A stretch of DNA of 64,000 nt from Pleodorina starrii. Its lineage: Eukaryota; Chlorophyta; Chlorophyceae; Chlamydomonadales; Volvocaceae. A program made the translations under genes and the position numbers. The notes under the pieces are model-generated. The model did no database searches, had not been told where the DNA came from, and was given only the letters and a program-made list of their open reading frames with translations. Below, in pieces: positions 1 to 8,583 of the stretch (position 1 is its first letter; every line of letters begins with the position of its first letter). The stretch covers positions 5,235,001 to 5,299,000 of the forward strand of contig BRXU01000006.1 in NCBI GenBank assembly GCA_030267565.1, in the 5' to 3' direction.

Positions 1-131
1 TGCTGGGCAGCCGACACATTGGGAAGTCCCACTGGGCGCAAAGTATAGTTCACAACATTTGGGCAACTAGATGCTTACACCGACGGGGCGACCCGCACGA
101 AGGGAGGACCCACACGTCGGGGGAAACTGGG
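1..131. repeat. Fragment of a dispersed repeat (also at 33351-33481 and 47753-47883)
   Basis: This stretch ends in CACACGTCGGGGGAAACTGG and reappears almost unchanged at about 33351-33481 and 47753-47883, where it continues into GGGCGACTGG-type minisatellite. Here it is cut off by the start of the 1,600-bp duplication. No coding signal was seen. Confidence 0.85.
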
Positions 132-159
132 GCTTATGTTCGTACATTGTACGAACTAT

Positions 160-910
160 GAAGAGGCCACTTGCGCATAAATATCCCGCGGCACAACATA
201 AGAAATCTGGCACGCATCCTCAGCCAACTAGCGATACGTATCACTCTAACTTATAGCAACACACATTCCAACATAGACAGTCAGCTACAAAAGCAATCGG
301 CAGACATCGCACTGCGTACTGGCATCCGCATGGCCGCTCATATCGGAAAACCATGCGGTGCAATAAACATATCAACAAACGATATAAACAACAAAATGAA
401 TAGACGTCCCGACAGCCGCACGGCAAAAACTTCACGACCGACCAAAACTTGCCCGGCGCCCAACACGCCGGCCCGGCCGCCCGACCGCCCTTCACGGTAT
501 TGTGAAGGGCGTACTGGCATGCGCATGCCGCAACACATAGCACAGTCATGGAGCCCAATCAACATGCGAACATGAAGTATGAACAACAAGAAAAATAACC
601 ATCCCGGCAGCCGCACGGCAAAAACATGACGACCGACCAAAAGTTGGCCGGCGACAACCCGCCGACCGCCCGACGAACGGAAACAAACATCGCCGACGTC
701 TGGCATATTCATTGATAAATGCCGTGCAACGAAACAAACGTCACAACATTAACAACGGCCCCAATAACAGCCCGCTCGCAATGTAAAAACATCGGACCGC
801 GATGCGTATTTTTGCTCGTCGCGACATCGGTCAGCCCTCTGAAAAGCTTCTCAACATATCATATAAATTCATATTACACAAAACTGTCATATACAGCATT
901 ACTTTGGCAC
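160..910 (+). repeat. S-family dispersed repeat, copy 1 (full length)
   Basis: S is a non-coding family with at least 13 copies in this window. Landmarks in order are GAAGAGGCC, CATAAGAAATCTG, an AATAAACATATCAAC/ATATAAGCAACAA stretch, GACGTCCCGACAGCCGCACG, GACCAAAAGTT, a CTGGCATATNCATTNATAA stretch, GCCGTGCAACGAAA, CTCGCAATGTAAAAACATCGG, and a 3' end in CAGCATTACTTTGGCA. Reading frames differ between copies and stop codons are frequent, so it is treated as non-coding. It is preceded by the palindrome GTTCGTACATTGTACGAAC. Confidence 0.85.
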
Positions 911-1086
911 CCTCCGAAGGCCGACGCCATGACACCCTCCGCCCGGCAGCGCAAAAGCGACACGAAGCCCGTGCTGGCGGCCTGATCATCTTGTGGCTGG
1001 TGCGCTGTGGCCATAACGCCGAACGAAACACAGGCCTGCCAACACAGGCGGCGAGGGAACATTTGATGAAAGTCGGCCATTTGTTT

Positions 1087-1113
1087 GATTATGTTTCAAA
1101 TCGAAACATAATC
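1087..1113. other. Perfect 11-bp inverted repeat (hairpin), duplicate 1
   Basis: GATTATGTTTC and GAAACATAATC are perfect reverse complements separated by AAATC. The hairpin lies 5' of the boundary segment that precedes the ubiquitin-like gene. Its role is unknown. Confidence 0.8.
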
Positions 1114-1130
1114 AGCTTGGCGGCCGGCAC

Positions 1131-1348
1131 GCGGCCAACACCAACATCGTCCAACCTTGTATTCCGTATAGTGACCCATGGGCAACGGCGACAACGGCGA
1201 CAACGAGAATTCTAGAAAACTAGCAACAAACAGTACATACACATGTGCCTCATGACATATTAAACATACGATTACAAACCTACAACAACAGACGCCATAA
1301 ATTGACTGGACTCATCATAATCCAGAGAACCCTGTACCCGTAGTAGCC
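1131..1348 (+). promoter_or_regulatory. 5' flank of the truncated gene copy
   Basis: This begins with a segment, CCAACCTTGTATTCCGTATA then GTGACCCATGGG, that is shared with 2731-2780, 6675-6720 and 37465-37515. The later part (1216-1348) is unique to the 1,600-bp units and leads to the ATG. A promoter role is inferred from position only. Confidence 0.35.
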
Positions 1349-1780
1349 ATGACATCGCAGCACACACGCCGATGCGTGAATATTGTTCTCCAGATCCTAA
1401 TATCACTTACGTTCATAGTTTGCCTGTTGGGTCGCGCACCTTGCAGCCCTACTGACGTCATTAAGACACACACTAACTGGCAACTGAGCTTTCCCTTCTG
1501 GTATCAGCGCATCCGGAACCGCATCCGCAATGCCTTTGGACCTACTATACTCTGGTCGCTGGATGTCAGCAAGCACCTGGCACAGTTCGTAGCCGTATAC
1601 GGACTTTTGTATGGTTGTCAACTGGTCAGCGCATGTATAAGTAGTCCATGGGTCATGGCCATCACAGCATCCAGCCTGCAAATGCTTGTACAACACTGGA
1701 AACCTATACTGCACATGACCTGGAACACCTTGCTTATGTTCGTACATTGTACGAACTATGAAGAGGCCACTTGCGCATAA
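1349..1780 (+). pseudogene. 5'-truncated duplicate of the ubiquitin-like helicase gene
   Basis: The first 128 codons match 2949-3331 codon for codon, covering the N-terminal hydrophobic segments. At 1732 the frame then runs into repeat sequence (GCTTATGTTCG) and stops after 15 foreign codons. It lacks the ubiquitin-like domain and everything downstream. It is a by-product of the tandem duplication. If translated it would give a short membrane peptide of 143 residues, but nothing suggests that it is. Confidence 0.85.
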
Positions 1781-2510
1781 ATATCCCGCGGCACAACATA
1801 AGAAATCTGGCACGCATCCTCAGCCAACTAGCGATACGTATCACTCTAACTTATAGCAACACACATTCCAACATAGACAGTCAGCTACAAAAGCAATCGG
1901 CAGACATCGCACTGCGTACTGGCATCCGCATGGCCGCTCATATCGGAAAACCATGCGGTGCAATAAACATATCAACAAACGATATAAACAACAAAATGAA
2001 TAGACGTCCCGACAGCCGCACGGCAAAAACTTCACGACCGACCAAAACTTGCCCGGCGCCCAACACGCCGGCCCGGCCGCCCGACCGCCCTTCACGGTAT
2101 TGTGAAGGGCGTACTGGCATGCGCATGCCGCAACACATAGCACAGTCATGGAGCCCAATCAACATGCGAACATGAAGTATGAACAACAAGAAAAATAACC
2201 ATCCCGGCAGCCGCACGGCAAAAACATGACGACCGACCAAAAGTTGGCCGGCGACAACCCGCCGACCGCCCGACGAACGGAAACAAACATCGCCGACGTC
2301 TGGCATATTCATTGATAAATGCCGTGCAACGAAACAAACGTCACAACATTAACAACGGCCCCAATAACAGCCCGCTCGCAATGTAAAAACATCGGACCGC
2401 GATGCGTATTTTTGCTCGTCGCGACATCGGTCAGCCCTCTGAAAAGCTTCTCAACATATCATATAAATTCATATTACACAAAACTGTCATATACAGCATT
2501 ACTTTGGCAC
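1760..2510 (+). repeat. S-family repeat, copy 2
   Basis: This is the exact duplicate of the 160-910 copy, carried within the second 1,600-bp unit. Confidence 0.85.
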
Positions 2511-2686
2511 CCTCCGAAGGCCGACGCCATGACACCCTCCGCCCGGCAGCGCAAAAGCGACACGAAGCCCGTGCTGGCGGCCTGATCATCTTGTGGCTGG
2601 TGCGCTGTGGCCATAACGCCGAACGAAACACAGGCCTGCCAACACAGGCGGCGAGGGAACATTTGATGAAAGTCGCCCATTTGTTT

Positions 2687-2713
2687 GATTATGTTTCAAA
2701 TCGAAACATAATC
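2687..2713. other. Perfect 11-bp inverted repeat (hairpin), duplicate 2
   Basis: This is the same hairpin as at 1087-1113. It lies about 235 bp upstream of the start codon of the long gene. Confidence 0.8.
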
Positions 2714-2730
2714 AGCTTGGCGGCCGGCAC

Positions 2731-2948
2731 GCGGCCAACACCAACATCGTCCAACCTTGTATTCCGTATAGTGACCCATGGGCAACGGCGACAACGGCGA
2801 CAACGAGAATTCTAGAAAACTAGCAACAAACAGTACATACACATGTGCCTCATGACATATTAAACATACGATTACAAACCTACAACAACAGACGCCATAA
2901 ATTGACTGGACTCATCATAATCCAGAGAACCCTGTACCCGTAGTAGCC
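2731..2948 (+). promoter_or_regulatory. 5' flank of the ubiquitin-like helicase gene, copy 1
   Basis: This lies between the shared CCAACCTTGTAT...GTGACCCATGGG segment and the ATG at 2949. It includes an AT-rich stretch (CATATTAAACATACGATTAC) that could hold core-promoter signals, but no canonical element is certain. The last bases before the ATG (GTAGTAGCC) resemble those of the second gene copy (TACAGTAGCC). Confidence 0.4.
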
Positions 2949-5900
2949 ATGACATCGCAGCACACACGCCGATGCGTGAATATTGTTCTCCAGATCCTAA
3001 TATCACTTACGTTCATAGTTTGCCTGTTGGGTCGCGCACCTTGCAGCCCTACTGACGTCATTAAGACACACACTAACTGGCAACTGAGCTTTCCCTTCTG
3101 GTATCAGCGCATCCGGAACCGCATCCGCAATGCCTTTGGACCTACTATACTCTGGTCGCTGGATGTCAGCAAGCACCTGGCACAGTTCGTAGCCGTATAC
3201 GGACTTTTGTATGGTTGTCAACTGGTCAGCGCATGTATAAGTAGTCCATGGGTCATGGCCATCACAGCATCCAGCCTGCAAATGCTTGTACAACACTGGA
3301 AACCTATACTGCACATGACCTGGAACACCTTACATTTTCTATGGGCAGTTGCACCTGTGACGTATCTTCAGCTATGGTACCTTTCTGGCGGAATCATAGC
3401 AGCAGCATACCGCAGCAAATTCAAGTTTGGGACAGCTGTAATGACAACGTTGTACACCCTGTACGCAATGCATCTGTTGTGCTGTCTATGGCAGGACATC
3501 CAGCAGGTTTCGAACACAGCATGGCACGTACTTCAACTGTTAGCACACATCACCTGGAACGTGTCCTATTTTCTATGGGCAGTTGCACCGGTCACCTGTC
3601 TTCAGCTGTCGTACCTGACTGGCGGAATCATAGCAGCAGCATACCGCAGCAAGATCAAGCTCGGCACAACTGCAATGACAACGTTATACACCCTGTACGC
3701 AATGCATGTATTGTCGTCTGTGTGGCAGCACATCCAACAGGCTCCCAGTACAGCATGGCACGTACTGCAATGGTTCATGAGGATATGCCCAAGTCGGAAG
3801 CGCATGCGCTTAATACTATACAGCATGCTGTCCATAATGTGCTGCTACCTGATCCTTCAGCAGCCCACATTAACGTACCGCAAGAACGGCACACTTCCTT
3901 CAAAGACTGACGTGCAGATCTTTATCCGCCAACTGGACGGCCACACAACAATAGTGCAGCTGCCATATACTCAGCCATTATACCAAACCCTGAGCGCAAC
4001 TGCTGTACACCCCGACATTCGCCTCATCTACAACGGACGAAGACTAAACCTTGCGTACAGTGCAGTGTATCTGGGCATCACAGATAACAGCACAATCCAT
4101 GTCACTAGTATGTTACGTGGAGGCATGTACAACCTGCGCAGCCGCCACAACAGCTTACAACAGCCACCCACAACTACAGCAATTGAGTTGGCTACAATCC
4201 GAAGGATCATTAACGAACACCCGGAGATTGCAGCAATACTTCCCAATCAGCATATCCCAAGACAGCACGGCCAATGGACGAATGTCATTACATTATTGTT
4301 GCCACACATACCCAACGCGTCTTCAGAGCAGCTGCAGCGGCTGCTTACCAGACATGCCGCTGATATTGTACGTCTATCCACACAAACAGTACCACCACTA
4401 GCGCTATCAATTAGTAACATAATGGACCTATGCCGATCGCACGTTCACCTGCAAATACTGCTTCCAAAAGAAGGCGAGACATCCCACTACCAACAGCGAC
4501 AGCAGCTCGTCAGTGCTCTACAGCCTTTCTATCCGAATCACACTCCGCAACAGTTGCAACACTTCTTGAGCCAGAATAGGGTATCACTCCATGTGACCTC
4601 AACCGACAACCAGGACGCAGTTGACCGCAACTTAACTGAGATTGCCAGCCTCATGCATGTCGCCATTTCTGATGACTTACACGAGCAGCGGGAGCTCGAC
4701 AAATGGCAGGAGCGCAATCGACAGACGCTACTTCACAATGCCACGACCGCACTGCAGACTAAGGCAAGTGCAATGATACACCGCGTTGCAAGACCACCTT
4801 CTTTTTCACTTACTGTCTTACCTCCATTCCCCTCCAGGAAACGCCCAAAATTTTGGACCCGGACGACGACAGCAAAGATGCCGCCCGGTTTCGCAGGTCG
4901 CTCGCCAACAATTTGCCGACGAAAGTGTGCTGCGTCTGCAGCCGCAAGCAGAAGCCAGCGGATATTGCCAGCAAGCGGTGGACCGACCTCGCACCTCAGC
5001 TTGCAATACTGGACAAGTACGGCACCACTCATGAGGGCTGCCCCCGTGATGGAAACACTCTATGGGTGCCACCAACTCCTGAAGAAAGCCAAATACTGCT
5101 TGCTGCAAATGCAGCACTCACCTCGTTTCCAGGTACGGAAGTGTTGCATATCATGTTAAAACGTGGCAAATAAAACACATCCTTGCAAGTGTTACAACTG
5201 CCACGATCGTGTTCATCATACATGCATCCATCTCACCCACACATCAGGTGTCTTGGAGCGCGTGTTGAACGACACTCGTCCAATCGGCCCCACACCTGCT
5301 CCAATCGAACGGGCCGTCGCTGCGGCGGAGGCCACCGCCAATGCTGCGGCGGGTACCACGGCTTCCTCCAGTGCTGCGTCGTCGGCATCGGCATCGCGCA
5401 GGGCTTTCTACCTCCAATCACACCCTGGCGCGCACTGCATCCGGCTGTCTTCCGATGGCAACCACCACCTGGATGTGTGCATGGAGTGCGCGGCGCACTT
5501 GCAGAAGGGCACCATGCCGCCGCATTCACTAGCCTGCGTGGACAACGGTGTCCGACCGGCGCATCTGCCACCCCTCACTCTCATCGAGGAATGCGTCGTG
5601 GCAGTCATCCGTCCAGTACGGCACCTTGTGGTATGCCGCCCTCCCACAGGGCGGTTCACGGGTGAAGAAGGGCACGTTGCTCTCCGTGCACACGTCATTG
5701 GCTTCCGCAACCCAAGCCCTGTTGCCCTATCCGTTTGCACACAAATATCCGCTCCCATATTGAAATCCCTCCGGCCAACCTTATTTAACCCCACTCCCTA
5801 CTGACCTTCCTGCAACAGGACGACGCCGATGATGCTGCGGCGGCTGCCGTACCTCAATTTCCACATGACCCAACACCCCGCAGCCCAACTCCTAAGGTAT

Positions 5901-6700
5901 ATCCGCCCGTGTGTTGCAGTTTATAGGTGCTTGTAAGTTTTTGGAAATTACCATACATGTAGCTTGACTTGACCAAAGTAACTAAAAGCACCGCCTCCGT
6001 AACAAGAAAAAATTCGCGCGCGCACCGTGACTTACTTCTTCTGCTTCTTCGTTCTGCAGCGTGTGAAGCTCAGTCACACAGCAAGTGAGGCGTCTACGTC
6101 CCCAATCCCTCCACCGCGGCTCAGGAGCCGAGTAAGTGTCATTTTCGTATATCCTGGCATCGTACAGTTCAACGGCACTTCCATGAATGTAAACTAACCG
6201 TTAGCCACCCCGCCGGTCGCGCAGGCCATCGACCGGGACAAGATCAAGCACGGTATTCACCAACTCAGCTTCGCAGCAACAGAAGAAGCCTTGCAGTACT
6301 TGAAATCACACAAGAACGCGGACCTGTCCAGAATGCTGCTGAGACAGATGCCCGACTTGGCACAGGATGCCGGTGCTAAAAACCTGCCAGCACATTTGGG
6401 ACAATTCCACAACGAGTATCAAACGGTACGCCACTCATCACTGTGCCTCCGCACATACAATACTAAATCATCGGCCGCTTCTTTACCACTCACAACCTTC
6501 CATGCGTTCGCCAAAACCGTGCTGTGCAGGCCCTCCTTGACCATCAGTACGACTTGCAACACGCCGCTGCCAATCCGCCGCCGCCGCCGCCACTCCCGCC
6601 GCCACTGCCAGTACCAGCTGGGTACGCGGGGCCGCCACTCCCGCCGCCGCCGGCTGAAACGGCGGCGCGACCGACACCGACGTCGGCCAACCTTGTATGA
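2949..6700 (+). CDS. Membrane / ubiquitin-like / Helitron-N-like protein (N-terminal part of a helicase polyprotein), copy 1
   Basis: Proposed exons are 2949-4763, 4838-5132, 5248 to about 5730 (end uncertain), 5819-5896, 6060-6131, 6225-6425 and 6530-6621 (or to the TGA at 6698-6700). Residues 10-27 and 76-115 are hydrophobic. Residues 125-202 and 203-280 are an internal duplication sharing FLWAVAPVT and MTTLYTLYAMH. Residues 288-303 form a further membrane segment. Residues 321-392 read as a ubiquitin-like fold: DVQIF start, RLIYNGRRL, DNSTIHV, ending LRGG as in ubiquitin. Next come an unrecognised linker, a CCVC motif (636-639), CPRDG (673) and, in exon 3, a CxxC (781, 784) followed by PPLTLIEE and VIRPVR. 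That last pattern I associate with the N-terminal (DUF6570-like) part of Helitron and Pif1-type element proteins. A proline run follows. Intron 1 begins GC rather than GT. The product probably continues into the helicase at 6839. The family assignment is from memory of motifs. Confidence 0.7.
3909..4124 (+). other. Ubiquitin-like domain within the copy 1 protein
   Basis: Codons 321-392. The 72-residue length, the VQIF opening, the RLI-x2-GRRL block (ubiquitin has RLIFAGKQL at the same place), STIHV (ubiquitin STLHL) and the terminal LRGG match ubiquitin in order and spacing. The domain contains no lysine, so it could not form ordinary Lys-linked chains. After the di-glycine comes MYNLRS, so the glycine pair is internal and would need proteolysis to be exposed. 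Confidence 0.75.
4764..4837 (+). other. Intron 1 of copy 1, GC-AG type
   Basis: The donor is AAG/GCAAGT and the acceptor CCCCTCCAG. The second gene copy has GTAAGT at the same codon boundary (after codon 605), and exon 2 is 295 nt in both. The 74-nt length shifts frame if the intron is retained, so the GC donor must work for the long product to be made. Confidence 0.7.
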
Positions 6701-6838
6701 CGTACAGTGACCCATGGGTAGAATGTTGGCGGCGCCGACGGCGACGGCGATAATTCTAGAAAAGCCAAGGCAAACAATAAAGATAGAACTCAGCAAATAT
6801 AAAACATTTCAGTTTGTCATATATACAATAATACACAG
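6622..6838 (+). other. Proposed intron joining the N-terminal part to the helicase
   Basis: Donor GG/GTACGC at 6622 and acceptor AATACACAG ending 6838. Splicing keeps frame (phase 2), joining ...PVPAG to LNTPFLTGKPGTGKS. The interval includes a TGA (6698-6700) that otherwise ends the proline-rich exon after SANLV. It also contains a segment (about 6650-6838) homologous to the 5' flank of the second gene copy at 37461-37650. Alternatively it is the promoter of a separate helicase gene, since ATG 6714 is open through to the helicase. Confidence 0.45.
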
Positions 6839-8583
6839 CCTAAATACACCGTTTCTCACCGGCAAGCCCGGCACGGGAAAGAGTCAAGTGATCCTCGCAC
6901 TGCTGTGGTTTGCTTTCCAGCATCGTTGCACGGACCTCGTTGCCGTCGTCAGCTACACGTGGCGCGCGGCACTGCATGTAAGTCGCACACGTAATGCTGC
7001 CCATATTCACTGCCACCAATCACAACTTCTATTCCAATTTTGCACAGGATACGACGCCCGGCAACATCGGCATCACCACAACGACATTCTTTGCCACGGC
7101 CGGCCGGTTCACCAGTGCCGCCCGCACTCGCCTGGAGCGCAACCTTAGCGGCGTTCGCCTCATCGTTATGGACGAGTTCAGTACATGCAGTCTGGCCCAC
7201 ATGGGCCGCATCTTCCAACAAGTCCACATTGCACGACAAGACGTTAATCCCGGCGCCGATGACGACCGCTTCTGTGGACCCCTTGCGGATATCCACGGCC
7301 TGTTTGTGGGTGACCCACGCCAGCTGGAGCAGCCGCAGCACGCCCCTATCTACGCTGGCGCCGCACGGGCCGATCTCAAGTTGCAGCACGCGCGCCAGCT
7401 GCAAGCCGCCGGGCAACAGGCGGACATCGGTACCACAGCCGCGATCTTTAGCACCATCGCACCGGACGTGGAGGCAGCACTGCATGAACTTAAGAAGCCG
7501 TCCGGCGTCAACGAAGATGTGGGCCGCAAATTGTGGCGCAGCATTCCGTTCGCCTTCGTTCTCACAACTCAACACCGGCAACAGAGTGCTGATCCCGCCA
7601 GCGACCTCTTCGCCGCCGCAGAGCTTTTCAACGGCATCAACGGCGCGAATGCTCAGCAGATCGAGCGGGTTTGTGACGCCTTCAACGCCCGCGTACCGCC
7701 CAACGTCATGGCGCTTGACCGGCCGCACGTCGTCGTCCTCCGGCACTCAGTCCGCGTCCCCCTCATCCAGCGCCTGGTGCCGCTGCACGCCTACACAGAG
7801 GGCCAGCAGCTCCTCGTCTGGCGCAGTGTCGACCTCGCGCCGGACGGTGGACCGCTACCGACGGAGCTGCTCGAAGAGCTGGAGACTATCGGTGGCACCG
7901 ACGACGACGGCACCATTCCCGCGCTCGGTGCCTTCTTTCACGGCATCCGCTACACCTTCACCACCAACGCCCACCCGGCCGTCCATCATATTCACAACAA
8001 CAGCGCGACCGGTGTCGCGATCATCTTGCATCCGGAGGAGCCGCCACTTCCGGACCCGACTACCGCACGAATCCATATCTTGCGCTACGTCCCGTGAGCG
8101 ATCATCGTGCGGCCTGACGGCGGTCCGCTCGGCCGCGTGTCGCTGGATCTCCAACCAGGACAAGTGCTCGTGCGACCCAAGTACAAGACCTTCACGCCCA
8201 CGCACGCCACCAACGCCCAGTCCGTGCACCGCTGGGGCTTCAACTTGGACTACGAGTACTCCACCACGGACTACTTTGCCGAAGGCCTCACCTTCCGCAA
8301 CCAGACGTGGCTGGCACACCTCAGTCCGCCTCCCACCGGGCAATGGCATCGCGCATCCATGTACGTGATACCTACCCGTTTCACATCCATGGACAGCTTC
8401 CACTTGCTGGCGCCCATGTGGTCTACGCCGGAAGAAAAGCCGCGAGTCCTCAACCGGCTTCTTAAACTAGCGGAACCAGTCCCAGATCTGCAGGCGGAGT
8501 GGGAGCGCCTCTGCAACCTCGCAGACTTCACTCGGCAAGTGCTCCCACGCCTACTGAACAATCTCGCCACGAAAGCGCCATAA
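6839..8583 (+). CDS. Pif1/RecD-like SF1 DNA helicase module with one in-frame stop
   Basis: Exons are 6839-6977 (or from ATG 6714) and 7048-8583, with a 70-nt GT-AG intron between. SF1B helicase motifs appear in order: Walker A GKPGTGKS at about 6861; VVSYTWRAALH (motif Ia) before the intron; VMDEFS (Walker B) at 7168; LFVGDPRQLEQP (motif III) at 7303; LTTQHRQ (motif IV) at 7561; YSTTDYFAEGLTF (motif V); and MYVIPTRFTS (motif VI) at 8359. These are the motifs of Pif1-type helicases in Helitrons. A TGA at 8095-8097 splits motifs I-IV from V-VI in the same frame; without read-through only the first part is made. The protein ends LNNLATKAP at the TAA of 8581-8583. It is probably the C-terminal half of the 2949 gene. 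No HUH nuclease motif is present upstream. Confidence 0.75.
8095..8097 (+). other. In-frame TGA inside the helicase
   Basis: The codon after RYVP is TGA, and the frame reopens at once with AIIVRPDGG and carries helicase motifs V and VI. A single C-to-T change from CGA would explain it. A splice donor reading (GTGAGC at 8094, acceptor at 8158) removes the stop but breaks the downstream frame, so I do not favour it. Confidence 0.7.

Larger units (their letters stand above)
132..1731 (+). repeat. 1,600-bp tandem duplication, unit 1
   Basis: Every base compared in 132-1731 lines up with the base 1,600 nt later. The one difference I found is G1076 against C2676. The unit starts in GCTTATGTTCG and ends inside exon 1 of the ubiquitin-like helicase gene (after GGAACACCT). 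It carries one S-family repeat, a hairpin and the gene's 5' flank. Near-identity means a very recent duplication or an assembly artefact. Confidence 0.95.
1732..3331 (+). repeat. 1,600-bp tandem duplication, unit 2
   Basis: This is the second unit of the direct duplication. It runs without interruption into the rest of the gene at 3332, so it is the unit attached to the functional-looking reading frame. The first bases that differ after the unit are A3332 here and G1732 in the other copy. Confidence 0.95.

Noticed and set aside
171..575. 134-codon frame repeated at 1771 and its minus-strand partners
   Set aside because: It lies inside the S family. Other S copies break the frame with stops and indels, and no motif is visible.
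8094..8158. 65-nt intron that would remove the in-frame TGA
   Set aside because: The donor GTGAGC and acceptor AACCAG exist, but the length is not a multiple of three and the downstream helicase frame would be lost.
7040..8368. 442-codon frame overlapping the helicase
   Set aside because: It is a +1-frame shadow, Ser/Arg/Thr-rich, with no motif. The overlapping frame carries the helicase motifs.
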